Assembly: GCA_011800805.1 (NCBI GenBank)
Contig: MPNW01000040.1
Span: forward strand, 95,029-159,028
Source of the DNA: Hirudo medicinalis
Lineage: Eukaryota; Annelida; Clitellata; Hirudinida; Hirudinidae
Length of the DNA: 64,000 bases
Direction of reading: 5' to 3'
Part shown: positions 11,013 to 24,100 of the stretch, in pieces
Layout: each line of letters starts with the position of its first letter
Numbering within the stretch: position 1 is the stretch's first letter
Notes under the pieces: model-generated
Database searches by the model: none
The model's input: only the letters and a program-made list of their open reading frames with translations
What the model was told of the DNA's origin: nothing
Program-made: the position numbers and the translations under genes

Positions 11013-13620
11013 CTGGTACTTAACTACTTGATCCTGCTACTCTGCTCTGTGATCACACTTAATAAATAATGAACTAAGTCATTAAATACTAAATAACGAA
11101 TATTAACTCGTAAGTAATGTTAACTACATTATGTTTTAAAACTTCTTCATCAAATTAAACAATAGCCACAAAAACTAATCAAGATCACCTATCACCTTAA
11201 TCATTTAATTGTTAATTGAATTTGATGTAATAAATTGCATTTCAATCAATTAATGAGATTATAAAAATTAAATGCAGCCTAATAATTTATTAGCACATAA
11301 ATCAATAAATTCATAATATTTTGTAATGCACATTCAATTTTTCCTTCAGGAGATCCCCACCACCCTTAAATCCAAATTATGGTAGGTACCATAAGAACTA
11401 GTTTGGAACCAGGACATACGAAGTCTACAAATAAATTATACATTAACTAATAACACAGGCCTGCAAAATTTAAGTTCACGAAACTTTTTAAAAATTGGTA
11501 ATGATGATAATGATTGTTGGAGTGCTGAATACAAATATGCCCTCAGGTTTTTTCACAATCCTCTAAGGCATTTTGAGTGTGCATGAAAATTTATGAAATT
11601 CAAAGTAATTAAAAAGTAAACTTTTTTTAAAAATACATTTATTGGTGCATGCCATTATTTTATATGTGCAGGTTATTATTTATCTCACTTTGACACTTTA
11701 TTATGCATGCCTTTTCTGAATGCTTGTGATGAATCTTGAGTGTCACTCTTGTAGCATCAAGCTGTTGCTGTTGTCACCCACCATATTGACATTCCAAGTG
11801 AATTTTTTACATTCAAAGAGCATCCCAATATTTTGAATTTTCTCAGCATCATTTAATTACTCTTTTTTAGTCTGGGTCTTTGGTGTTTCCTAAGAATCTG
11901 GAAATAACATCTTTAATAGATATCAGACATCTTTTTCAGCATCATTCATTGTGGATAAGGAAGCTTTCATCTGTCATAAGCTTTCGTAGATCTGGCTCAA
12001 TAAATATACTTTCTTACAGCTTAGCTTCAGATAGGTGAGGAAACTTCATGCATAGGTGCTTAAAGCACTTTTCCCCTTTTGATAAGGCTTTAATAATAAT
12101 ATTGCACAAGCCTTCTGGATTATGATGATGATATCATATGTAACATTTATGGCTAATATAATTGGTTTTATACACTTTTTTCATGTTAACATGGCTTGGA
12201 TAGTCTTAGATATTGTTAATAAATTGTATGAGTAATTTATTAATTAAAACCTGCCAAGTTTTTTGCAAAATCTGAAAAATAATGGAAATTTATCTATCTA
12301 TATACTATATGGCCTCAATACTTGTGCGTTTTAAAAACACATGTGACAATTTTTATATAATTTTTGAATTCGGCATCCAAAAATACATGAGAAACAAAAA
12401 ATTTAAAAAATGTAATCGCAGGCCTGTGTAATTATTACAATTGCTTCGGTGAATTAATTTCATCGGTTACCATATTCATAGAAACAAGAGTATCAAGTGT
12501 ATAGCTGCCATATTTACATTCATTAAAACATCCCCTCTAACTCAACAATGACAGATGCAATCTAAATGATCAATCCAGCTATCCAATCACATCATTATCA
12601 CCAATCTTCCTACTAAGTGACAATCAACCATGTCCAATCCATAAACTTCTCAATTGAAACTTAGATGGAAAGGCTTTGTTTTGTAAACTTCAAAGTCCAG
12701 CTTCCCATAATAGATAATGCACTTAAAAGAAACAAGATGAGGAGTTTTTAAATTCACGATTTCACGGAATTAATTTAAAACATTTGCCAGATCTTTAAGC
12801 AATGTATTAATCCTGGCATAAGCAAAACTAGATGAATATTACTCACTTAATATATTCATCTACACTGTGTTGCTTGTTAACAATAATAAAAAAATCTTAT
12901 GCAAGTGCACTGTCTAATGTCAAAACTAGAAATAAAACATGCCCTCAACAACTCAGAATTCAGTGATTATCAAGAATGTAATGGGGAACATAGAGATGGT
13001 TGAAGTGTCACTGGAACACAAGGAGGAGTCTTGTAAGGATCTCCTTAGCAAATAGATAGAACAATCTTCTGCCAAAAAATTGTCCCAACAGTAGTTACGG
13101 AAATAGACAGTTCTCGGACCAAACGGAAGACCCTCGAGGGAATGAGGATGATATAGTCACTTGGGACAAGTTCAAAGAGTTATTTTCAGATAAGGGAGAT
13201 TGGAGTGAGGATGATATAGCCATTTGGAACAGGTACAAAGAAATACAGTACAGGGCCATTAAGCCATGGTGATCAGGCTCCAAACTGCTTGACCAAGGCT
13301 TGACCATCACCAAAGCGAAATTTCTGTTTGAGAAGAACAGAACAGAAAAAAGATAGAAGAGAAAGAGAAGGGAGTAATAATCCTGACTGGAACCTTGGCA
13401 AGAAAGAGGATCCAAGGACAAAGGGAAGTGATCACAAGATATGGCACCAAAAAAGAGATAAAACAGTGAGACCAAAGTTGATTTTTATTGTTACCTCTAA
13501 AGAACATTTCGATTACTCTCCCAAGTTGGACACTCATACTTCCTATAGTTTAAATGCAGTAGCAAGGATACAACACCATACAACAAAAGGTTTTAAATGA
13601 GTTAGTACATGTGGGTTCAC
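11013..13620. other. Large gap between atlastin-like exons, no clear gene
   Basis: AT-rich stretch. On the plus strand 13095-13325 has an internally repeated peptide pattern (EDDIVTWDKFKELF, then EDDIAIWNRYKEIQ) ending at a stop, with a looser frame after it. I recognise no family; it may be a retroelement gag-like scrap. No exon for the missing central atlastin GTPase motifs was found. Confidence 0.35.
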
Positions 13621-14209
13621 ATTTAAAACAATAACACAAAAATCCACCTCTTCACCAGATGGCTTGGAGATGAAGAAAGGCGCACTCCTCAGAAGAAAGC
13701 TGCCTTTGGTGGTGGAGTAACAGCTCCATCTCCATGCGAAACCATCCACTGGATCAACGTTGTTGTCCATCCAATCCTGAAATAGAAATGTTACTTTAAA
13801 GTATTGGAATAATCTCTTTAAATAAGATATTTGTAAGTTGTTTATAATTCTAAAATACATTATTTCATCGGGTCATTATTGCATTGTGCATACATGCACA
13901 CTAAAAAAAGCATTAGAAAATTATCTTTAAACAAAATGTAGTAAAAATAAAACTTTAAATGTTTTTTGGAAAATGACAATAAAATGTAATAACACTTTAA
14001 AGATAAAGAACTCACAGGTTTACCAAGATGTTTTATGTATTTTAAGAAGATAATGAGCAGAAACGAATTTCCTTATCCAATGTCTCCTGCCACAGATACA
14101 ATCATAACTTTGCTGTTCACCACCCTGCTGTCTAAGAAGATTCTTTCGAGGGCATCTTCTTTAAGTTCAAATTCATCGCCTTTACACTCCAAAACTTGAA
14201 TAGCTTGAG

Positions 14210-17058
14210 CTGTTATTGATATTTCAGAAGAGAAAGTAGAAGCTAAAAAACTTATTCAGAGTGGTTACTCAAAGGCTGATTGTTAAAACGTCAAACACAT
14301 TTATGCAACACACTATTCTAAATAAATCATTATACAGTACAGTAATTCGAACAAAAATATATAAAGCTGTTGCTTAAATCTAGGTCCATGTGGCAGATAA
14401 AATTGCAAGCAACAAAAACTGCATTTGTCTACTAGAACAGCACTCCAAGCCTCCAGAAGTGGTCGACATTCTAAGTTTGTTTACTAAAGACTGAATCCTT
14501 GCATGTTAATATTTCGAAAAATAAATTCATCAATTTTTGAGGCAATTATTTCAAATTTAAATATTAATCAATTGTTAAGCATTTTGCTGGCAGAGCGCAC
14601 AAATAGAAAATTACTTTCACTTATGTCGTTAATGAAAGTTACGTTTGGGCGTAAAGTACTGCATGTCACTCTCAACCCAAGGTCACAGCCAATTGAAAGC
14701 TGAAACATAGATCTGCAATCCATTCTGATAAGGAGAATTTACTGGCAAGAGAAACAAAAAGCCTAGAAATTCCTTCTGCCATATTCATTGCCATTGGTGC
14801 ATTGTGAAAAATCAACTTGATGACTTTTAATGGAACTCTTATCAGAATCCATATAACATACCATAGGATCAGTGAGGGCAACTTTGTGAGAAATCCCCAG
14901 GCCAGGTTCACCCTATTCCAAAGTGCATGCTTCAGGCTTTGGGACCTCCTCAGGCTGAAAGTAATTAATGTATTATAAATATTTATATTCTGCAAATTTA
15001 TTGCAATCTCCAATAATAACATAAAATCTGGAAACCTAATAACAAATCACTGCAAATATCTAATACAAACCATCATTATGTCTATTGTGTTTTTTTTTAT
15101 ACACTTTGTATAAATGGCATTTAAATGACTTTGCTGAAAAGTTTTTGTCCAGTTGCCAAGCGACCACCAATCTTTTTCAAAGCAAGAGCTGATGAATGAA
15201 GGAGGTCCAATACAAAGCAATCAGCATTTTTTTAGAACTCTTGACTGAGTACTGGCACATAGATGAATTAATGATAATGAATTATGTAATAAATAATAAT
15301 AAAGAGAGAAATTATGTTACATTACGTTAAAAGATTATAAAAATTTATTAGTATAAATTATTTATTTATCAGTATTTTACCTTCAAAGGCACCATGATAT
15401 TGTGATATCAAAAATCCTGGGTCTGAGAAGACAAAGCATTCACAACCCATAGGGAGCATATCTAGCAACCTTTTTTTAAAATCAGAGGTTCTCCAATCCC
15501 TGGCTATGGAAAACTGTTTTTGCAACTTGTCCTTGTGCAACACAAGACTTAAATAAAAATATTTATTAAAAAATGCAATAACTATCTAATGTTAATAATC
15601 ATTAATAACAAACTTGAATGAAATCCATGCTTGACACTGCATTAAGACCATTGATAAGTAGGAATGAACTTATGCAGATGCTAAAAGCTAATAACTACTT
15701 TGTATTTTCATTATTTAACAAGCCACTGCAATATTGTGGCAACCTAAATCAATAAAACATCATTAATGTACTTGTTTAAAATTAGCTTAAATATACAAAT
15801 TCCTAAAATTGAGTTCATAATTCAGATAAAAAGCATGTTTTTAAAAGGGCTCATTACAGTTGAAATTACAGCAACCAATTAAACAAATCATACTGATATT
15901 AGACTAACGTCTCCAGAATTGGTCTGAATCAAAAAGGGTTTGTTCCATACGTAAAAACCTGGCTTTAATCCACTGTTATGCACTGGTTTAAGCAATGAAG
16001 ACGGATAGTAGTTGTTGCAAAACCAGTTCTTCATTTAAAACGATTTAAATAATTTATGTCGAATAAACATGTATTTCAGCGCTTATTACCTTGCAAAACT
16101 TGTTTAGACCTTTGACCAGAATATTTGCTAACAACGTTTTGCAAGATTTTGGCCTGCCAACTATTGAAATAACCATTACTGGTAAATCTTTGTATTGTTC
16201 CGAACATAAAACTGTTTAGATACTGCTCGAATTATCCGGCATCCAACCGGGTTTTTTGCCGCGCATGATTTCAGAAACTGAATCTTTAAAAGGAAATAAT
16301 TACATAACAGTCTGGAATAAAAACTCCTGACCTGTACGATACGACAATATGTCGATCTATGTTTTTATTTAATTAATAAATGATTTAAATACATTAAAAA
16401 ATCACCTCGACCCAACAGCTGACAAGACAAGGACCACTCTTAGAATCTAGGAAACGGGACAGCCAATCAGAGAGCACTTGAAAATTAATTAGATTTTATG
16501 AAAACATTAATTATAAAATGTATCAACTTATTAATTGAGTATGATTAATGTAAAAATTAACTTAATTAAAATATAAATAATACAAAAATAACAAAGAAAC
16601 TAAATCGCAGAAGTCAATGAGTAAAGTGTGCGAGTGATGGAAACACCAGCTTTTTTTGTATAAATTCTTTGCGGTTTTGTAACATGTCTGCTAGAATTTT
16701 TACTCTCTTATGTTTTGTGGCAAAGAGTGTCCAAGAGATCAAGTTTTCAGAAAAAAAGAGGCTGTCGAGAACTCGATTCACCTAACCATAGGACCGAAGG
16801 GTAGGTGTTTAAAGTTATAGTACTTTGACTACAAATGATTCTTTCCGAATTGCAAAACCATTTCTGGAATTGATGTAATGTTAATTGGCTTAGAATGTGA
16901 ATTATAAAATTGTTTCTTTTTATAACAATTGCACCTAATCAGGTAGATGTGTTTTGAATCCTGCAAAAGTTGTTTATTCTTGAATGCAGCGATCGACCGC
17001 AGGAATTCGAAGAAATTAAAAGCATCAATTCTTCAATCGATGTCACATGTCATGCTGA
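14210..17058. other. Stretch with unassigned exon-like minus-strand frames
   Basis: A minus-strand frame near 15375-15545 has an acceptor-like start (atttaag), about 55 codons including GCECFVFSDPGFLISQYHGA, and a gtaaaa donor. Another near 14700-14950 follows ttttcag and contains GISHKVALTDPMVCYM but is broken by stops. They could be exons of an unrecognised decayed gene upstream of the atlastin-like locus. The remainder is AT-rich with nothing recognised. Confidence 0.3.
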
Positions 17059-17788
17059 CATGAAGTGGCGTATTTAGACGTCATATCTTTAAAAGCAACA
17101 CATTTTTTCGCATAACTTTCTTAAATATGAATTTTATAACCTCAAATTTGGTTATATAATTTAAATATCATTACTTTTCTTATAATAAAGTTAAAAACGA
17201 ATTTATTACATGGTTTAACAGGAAATGCAAATTGATGTGTCAATTTGTTCGTCCATATCTTTAAGATCTGTTTCACGTATTTGCACAATTAATATCAATG
17301 CCGTTAATAACTCTCATACTTTAAGAAAGAGGATAGACAGCTGGAATGGGCAAAACATATGGATGATTTTACGTATTTTACAACATATGGGGACTTTACG
17401 GAATTCAGTAATTATTCTAGACGAAACAAAGTTTAACAAACATGATCTGATGGGTGCCACTGTTACTGGCATGATTTAGAGATGGAGTAAGAGCTTTACA
17501 GTAGAAAATTCGAAGAGTTTCCATGATGGTATGGAGAGAATTTTCATGCGGTCAGACAGAATTAGCTTTTTCTGAGAGGAAAACAGCTGAGAGGAAAATT
17601 TGAATGTAAAAGACCTGAAACCATTTCATAATTAAATTTTTAAAGATTAAAAAAAACAAAATGGCTATAAAATATCCGCCGGCTTATAAATGCATCAGCA
17701 AGCGGTTTAGGGATAGGGATTGACCCCTTGGGGTCTAGGTTCCAGAGTGCGCCCCCCCCGCCGCCAAAGTGTTCTAGATCCGTCCCTG
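17059..17788 (+). mobile_element. Short hAT element with 8-bp target duplication
   Basis: CATGCTGA flanks both sides (17051-17058 and 17789-17796). The right end (aaaatggctataaaatatcc through gttctagatccgtccctg) is nearly identical to the right end of the element at 40157-41617, and the left end resembles its gtggcggatttag start (here gtggcgtatttag). The inside has an 84-codon open frame at 17225-17479 that I do not recognise. It is a deleted, non-autonomous relative of the 40-kb element. Confidence 0.75.
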
Positions 17789-17796
17789 CATGCTGA

Positions 17797-19259
17797 CAGG
17801 ATTTTAGGAATCAGAGGTAATAGTGATGGTGGTAAAAGCAGAGGTGGATGTGTAGACCAAGGTCTTGAATCTCACAAAATCCAACCAAAATCAGAAGGAA
17901 AATGAAGAAGGAAGAAAAAGGAGATTACTTCCTCTGAATTTTCACGAAGATGAAATGATGATGTTCCTCATTCATTCTCATTCTATGTATGTTGTTTTTT
18001 TAAGTTTTGTCTTTATGAAGAGGGGGCTGAAAATATTTCAGTAGTGATGATATTCCAGACCCAGACTTTACGTCGTAACCAAGCGCAAAGGAAAACATTG
18101 CTCTTACAGGAAGTGCATGAGATTGTTCGCACTACTGATTATCGCACATATGGAGAAATGTCAGTGAATCTAGGCGCTAAGGCAGCAGAAACGCTAAACC
18201 ACTTGAGGTTTAAGTAAGAGAAAAATGGTGATAATAATTTCCAAGAAGTTAAAGTCCTGGTTAATTTCGTCTATTTGGTCGGCGACTGTGTCTCGTTTAC
18301 CGGCTGTAATTTCTAGGTTCAAATTGTACGCCTGGTTCTAGGCTTTTGTATGTTCTAGATCTCCATGTCTCCCTTCTTATATTCGATCTCTCTGATTATC
18401 CTGCTCGAGGCACCGTCCATTTTTTTCAATAATTTTGATAAGGCGGTCACTAGATGTTTGACAGTTGTTGACAAGGGGGAGGGAGAGGGTTAAAAATTGC
18501 CTTAAATTTGTTGAGATAATTAACGAACGACCCCTAATATAAAATACTAAATTTGTATATTTGCAAATTCTTTTGAATATCAAGTTGTTAATCATTTTAT
18601 ACATTTTAAACTTAATTTCCTTGCCTCATATTGTTTTAAATCTGTAATATAAAACAGAAAATACATGAGCTTTAAACTCTAGAGCTACTGAAAGCAAATC
18701 ATCCAGCTCTTTGAGTGCGAGTTACTAGCTGTATTTGAAGGAAGTAAATAATAAAGAGGTGAATAAAATTAATTATAATGGATAAAAAATGAATTTGAAT
18801 ATATCACTGGCGAAGCCGGTCTAAAAAATCTAGTTTAATAAATTTCTTAGCCGACCTTGGCCAACGTTGGCCCGACGAACCATGTTAATAGGGTTAGACG
18901 GCCTGCTTATATAGATCCGGATCCCAAATATTTTGCTATTGAAAATTGTTCTAAACTGTTAAAAATTTATGCTGCAAAAAATTTACAATGTTTAAAATTT
19001 ATTAAAATAAAAAATAAATTATTATTAATATCTTACACTCAACATTCAGTCAAACATTTATGCACATGAGTGTTTATAATTTTGACGCAGTAATATTTAG
19101 ATTAATTTTTTATATTTTATATTTATCCTTGTTAAATTTTTTAAATTATAATTTAATAACGGCTAAATAATTGTTTTGAATAAGCAAAGTAACATTTCTT
19201 TCCTCTGTAATTGTACTACTTCCTTTTTACGCATAGTCGGCAAGCTGTAGGATTGGGCT
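17797..19259. other. Intergenic 5' of RPS6
   Basis: AT-rich with no recognised gene. A perfect 14-bp palindrome GGCCAACGTTGGCC lies at 18859-18872, in a GC-richer patch that looks like a transposon end. A promoter for RPS6 must lie in the last few hundred bases; no TATA box is obvious. Confidence 0.35.
19219..19228 (+). promoter_or_regulatory. Candidate 5' terminal oligopyrimidine (TOP) tract of RPS6
   Basis: CTTCCTTTTT lies 31 bases before the RPS6 start codon. Animal ribosomal protein mRNAs usually begin at a C followed by a pyrimidine run that puts their translation under mTOR control. A second run, TTTCTTTCCTCT, ends near 19205 and is an alternative start site. Confidence 0.45.
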
Positions 19260-20266
19260 ATGAAGGTTGGTTTAAAATTGTTCTGAATGTCTGTAAATTA
19301 ACGTTTTGGTGTATAGGTAATCTATGCACACGTATTTTGGTTAAAATCTTGGATACTTTTGGTCGATATCAGCTGTTGGCATTTCACGCGACTAAGCCAA
19401 TGTTTTGGATTTTAGTTAAACATTGCTTATCCCGCTACGGGCTGCCAGAAACTCATCGATGTTGATGATGAGAGAAGGCTCAGGCCCTTCTTTGACAAAA
19501 GACTTGCTACTGAAGTGTGTGCAGACTGTCTCGGTGAAGAGTGGAAGGTAAGATTCGTTTTATTGATTCGCTTTAGCATCTGCAGTATTCAATTTCTCTG
19601 TTAGGGATATGTTGTCAAAATAACTGGTGGAAATGACAAACAAGGCTTCCCCATGATGCAAGGAGTTTTGACCAACCAGAGAGTTCGTCTTCTCCTTTCC
19701 AATGGACACCCATGCTACCGCATGAGAAGAGATGGAGAGAGAAGAAGAAAGTCTGTACGTGGATGCATCACTGACTCTAACCTCAGCGTTATAAGCTTGG
19801 TTATTGTTAAGAAAGGTTAATTTGAATCATATCTTTGTTAATGATGAGTTAATAACCACTTTGATTTTATCTTTTAGGAGAGCAAGAAATACCAGGCTTG
19901 ACTGATACTACTGTCCCAAGGCGTCTTGGACCTAAGAGGGCTTCCAAAATCAGGAAACTCTTCAACTTGGACAAGAAAGATGATGTCAGACAATATGTTG
20001 TTAGGAAGCCATTGCCAGTTAAGGAAGGGAAGAAACCACAGACCAAGGCTCCCAAAATCCAGAGGTTGGTCACCCCATTGGTTCTCCAGAGGAAGCGTCA
20101 CCGTGTTGCACTGAAGAGACGCCGTGATGTTAAGAGGAGAGAAGAGGCAGCTGAATATCAAAAGTTGCTTGCTCAAAGATTGAAGGAAGCTAAAGAAAGA
20201 AAAATGGAGAGGAAGAGATCTGCCTCCCACTCAGCAAGTAGAACTGAGTCAGTATCTGCAAAGTAG
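19260..20266 (+). CDS. RPS6: 40S ribosomal protein S6 (eS6)
   Basis: RPS6 is a component of the small ribosomal subunit and the classic target of S6 kinase. Four exons: 19260-19265 (only ATGAAG), 19416-19547, 19605-19815 and 19878-20266, giving 245 residues against about 249 in vertebrates. The first intron falls straight after Met-Lys, as in many animal RPS6 genes. The body has [35 protein letters not shown] and [20 protein letters not shown]. The tail is basic (MERKRSAS, then [12 protein letters not shown]) and keeps the serine cluster after an R-K-R stretch where S6 kinases phosphorylate, though it is shorter than in vertebrates. Introns are 150, 57 and 62 bp. Poly(A) signals follow at 20293 and 20340. 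Confidence 0.97.
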
Positions 20267-20292
20267 ATGAATTACTGAAGATTCACTTGGGA

Positions 20293-20345
20293 AATAAAAT
20301 TCATCACAGAACTATGGTTTAATGCAAATGTAATCACAGAATAAA
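20293..20345 (+). terminator. RPS6 poly(A) signals
   Basis: AATAAA occurs at 20293-20298 and again at 20340-20345, 27 and 74 bases after the RPS6 stop codon. Confidence 0.7.
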
Positions 20346-21146
20346 AGGGATGGGTCTGCCTTCAGCTTCTACAAGCTAATATTTGCTTGTAGTGGTGGAT
20401 TTAGTGATCTATACTAAATTGTCACGTTTATGTCGGTAGATGCGGGGGGGCTGTTCTATTGCTTGGTAGTATTCGGTCAAAGTCACTTAGGTGGTTTAGT
20501 CACTAGCGAGGTGGAAACGTATAGCCTAATCGAGATGTTAACCTATAGCTGGTTGGGGTTTTGTTGTCCGCTGAGTTGATTTTGCGTCTCGGCGTTTGGG
20601 CCTCCATATTTCATTATTCGATGTAAGTTAGCTTTTGCCCGTGCTATGGAGCGAAGTAGGTGCATCTTTTATGGTGCCGCTTGATCGTCACGGTTTTTAG
20701 GAAAAAAAATTTGATAAGAAAAATTACGCCTGTTTTTAAATTTGTCCCAATGTTTGGCGTGCAAATCTACTGAGATTGCAAACTGAGAATTATACTTGTC
20801 GCGAGTGTAGCTCTCTCCTTGAAGCCGTTCGTCGGCTTTTACGATAATAATTAACTTAAATTTATGATATCTCTGTTTTGGTGTACTCTTGTTTATATGT
20901 TTTTATGTGATACGGAGCATTTGATTATAATTATATTTTAAATATAATAAATGTTTTAAAAAACATTGTCTTGAAATTTAGATCAATTTAAATTTCAATA
21001 ATCGTGGCCTATTAAAAAAACTAACTTTTAGTTTCTGCAATTTATTTGAAACAAATTATTATATTTATTTGTTTTGTTTTGTTTCTATTATCGCTTTAGT
21101 CGTGCGATTGGTTTAATTTTGATCTTGTCATTTAGGAATAGCAGTG
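20346..21146. other. RPS6-AATF spacer
   Basis: The first part (20400-20840) is richer in G, C and CpG than the surroundings, with sequences such as gatgcggggggctg and gtccgctgagttg. It then becomes AT-rich toward AATF. It may hold an AATF promoter. No open frame or repeat end was recognised. Confidence 0.35.
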
Positions 21147-24100
21147 ATGTCGGATAGCGAGTATTCGTCTGACGGTAACATTTGTAATATTTAATTTAAT
21201 GTTTGTTTAATGTTTGCACATTAGCGATATTATTAACTCTCAGCTAGGCTAATATATATATTTGCTTGAAAATATCTTCTAAAATTTAAACTCAACCGGT
21301 ATCCACGCATTTCAAAATTGTGTAAAAGTATTGAAGCAAGTACTTTTATATCATTTTGGAATTACTGGTATATATTTTAAGGTGTCCTCTTAAAACATCC
21401 AATAACATGCCTTGCTATCGCAGATGGTGATACCAGAGAAGATGTTTCATTTGATGAGATTGACGGATTTGAAGGTAAACATTTATTATGTTTAGAAATG
21501 AAATAAATAATTTTTTTTAACAATTGGGCAGATGATAACCCAATAAGCAATTATGAACAATCTGGAGATGAGGATGGTGAAGATGAAGATAACGAAGAGT
21601 ATGATGAGCATGAAGATAGTCAGGATGATAATGAAGAAGGTGGTTGCAACATTAATGGTGATGATGATGAAGATGATCAAGAGGAAACGCATGGTTAATA
21701 TTTTGTTTGTGCTTCTTTAACAGATAGCGATATATAAAAAATGAGTAAACTGGGAGGTTTTATTAATTTATTAGCAAACAGAGAATCAAGTTCTGCAGGG
21801 GATACCATAGCTTCTCAGTTTGGTAAGTCATATGTAAAAGACCAAATTATTAAATATTATTCATGTTTCTTAATGTTATGTTATGATCAGTCATAAAATC
21901 AATCTTCTGTAGTCCTTCTGATCAAAATATACTTCAGAATTGTTTGATGGACTGATGGGCATGCGGATAAGACAGCAGGAGATGCTAATGAATATCAATA
22001 AGTTGCCACAACCTCTAAATTATCAGCAATTCAGAACTAAAATTGGTCAGTCGTTCTCTTCATCGACAAAAGGAGGTCTGGTTTTCATGCAGTTCACCTT
22101 CACTAAAAAATAAGCTTGAAAACATTAAATCAAAATAATTATTTGTTTTTGAACCAGTAAGTAATAATTATTTCATGTTGAAGTAATGAGATGCTTGCAA
22201 CAAGTGCTTGACAACTTGTTGGATTTGCAAGAAAAGTTGATGGAAGCAGACAAGATAGGAATTCCTTTTAAAAAGTAATGGATTTGAGTTTAAATTTGCA
22301 ATGATCCCATTTTGCATATCTATATTTATTATATTTATTTGTTTGTCATTTAGCTGCTGAGGAGATTATAATATTGTTATTAAACACGATGCCATTTTAT
22401 GTATATATATATTTATTTTTGCTGTAATAGTTATGGGGATCATCATTAAAATACCGATAATGTTATTGCTTATTTAATAATGTTAATAACATTAAGGGTG
22501 CTATGCCCTAAATATTGTCTGCAATTAACATAAACAATTAAAAAGAAATAAAATTAAATTATTAACATTAAAATAAGCAGCAATGTATATCTTCCTGAAT
22601 GATGTTGAGTCATTTTTATACTGACTTTGATTTTTGGTATTCACTCAGGCAGAAGTTGAGTGATGATAAGGGTATGGATGAAGAAATTACAAGTGATGAA
22701 GATGAGAAAGATGATGAAGATGTGAATGGAAGTAAGGAAGATGAAGATGATATTGGTGATGAAGAAAGTGATGCTGTTGAAGTAAAAGATAATATAGCGG
22801 TATTTTAAACACATTTAAACTTTATAATTTGATCATCAGCCATAAGGATATAATTATATTCTATTTTAGTAAATATGAGTGTAATCTATTTTTTTAAATT
22901 ACATTCATATACAATTTACATTTTCAGTTGCTATAATGGTTTATTAGTAATCGATTTGTAGTCAAAACTCGTAATGATTGTTTTTAGTGCATATATTTTA
23001 AAGATATACTAGTACTAAGAAACTCCTGCCATGGAGGAATCATCGACAGCGAACCGACAGGGAATCATCAGAGGAGTTTCGGCCCAAACTCCCTACATTC
23101 TCAGGAGAATGCCACACTTGTTGATCAGGCGGGTGTCCCTGCCAGTTATTACCCTACTTAAACCATCCACTTCTACATCCACTACATGGTTATCAACTAA
23201 AGATGGCGACCTTTGCACATCGATACCATATAATGCAACCTGAGCATTATAATTTCTTTGAAGTGGCTGCCTTCACTTTGAAAATTACTCTCACTGGCCG
23301 TGCGCATATATCGCAATAAACACTCATTCGCGTTTCATGTCATTTTGCGAATGCTCGCGCCATCTCTTCACCAACCAAACCGCATTCTCTCCTTTCTTAG
23401 CAACGCTTATGGCCTCTCATCTCCCAAATCCAGCACGATTTTGCCTCAGCGACCTCTGACATTTTTGTCATAGCCTTAGTCATTTTCTGGCTCGACAAAC
23501 CGATTTGAGTGAGGAACCTTGAAGGCCAACTTCCCAACTAAACTCATCGCTCCAACTTCAACGGGCATTAACTTCACCCAAAAACCGATATCCTCCAAAT
23601 CTTTCGCTAAGTCAGTATTTCTCCGTTTTCAGCACATTACTTGTTTCGATCCTATCCTCCCACGATAACTGTCAACTCTACCAAAAATGAAAGAGTCTGA
23701 TGACAATGATGCGACTATTCCTAAGCAATTGCGGACAGTGTCTCAATCCTTCTGGTTTGGCTGCTATGGTCCAATCATTAGCCTCTGCGAGAATGTCTCT
23801 CCTCAGAGGGAGTCTGTTTTTCTTGCAGGGTAGTGGATAGCCCTCTCGCAAGAAATATATCTTCCGCTGCAACACAATCTTGTGAGAATTTTGGTGGCTT
23901 CCACCACTTCCTTTAGGACCTTATTGTATCACCATGTATACCAACCATTGTTGAGCAACGATTTGCAATTTGAGAGCACTTGATGGAGTGACGGCCTGAA
24001 TAGGACCTCACATTTCCTGAAACTGACTTATCGATCTCATCCTGTGCTTTAAACTTCCTTTTTGTTCTTAACAGTGGTTTAACTTCGCATATCCTGATGT

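Larger units (their letters stand above)
9368..14209 (-). pseudogene. Atlastin-like GTPase, probable pseudogene
   Basis: Atlastins are dynamin-like GTPases that fuse ER tubules. Separate exons are recognisable on the minus strand in the right order. 14016-14209 has AIQVLECKGDEFELKEDALE and then VMIVSVAGDI. 13621-13776 has DPVDGFAWRW and FFISKPSGEEV. 10934-11012 has HCFIMPHPGDHV. 10638-10762 has LFDPENVIAKQINVK and TGREMLDYF. 9838-9907 has AAHEASIVTA. About 9368-9475 has ACENELSKKLLKVC. The P-loop reads GDIG-stop-GNS instead of G-x4-GKS, with TAA at 14073-14075 and the lysine changed to asparagine. The G3 region after VIVLN lacks DTQG, and no exon for the RD (G4) region is visible. The 9838-9907 exon is flanked by a repeat insertion and its frame breaks. 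Inactivation is therefore likely. The splice sites and phase between 10934 and 10762 are still intact, so decay is recent or partial. Confidence 0.75.

Noticed and set aside
18859..18872. Perfect palindrome GGCCAACGTTGGCC as a possible regulatory site.
   Set aside because: No matching second site and no gene nearby; more likely part of an old transposon end.
21492..21692. Ile/Phe-rich minus-strand frame that could look like a membrane protein.
   Set aside because: It is the complement of the acidic AATF exon (GAT/GAA-rich), a typical shadow frame.
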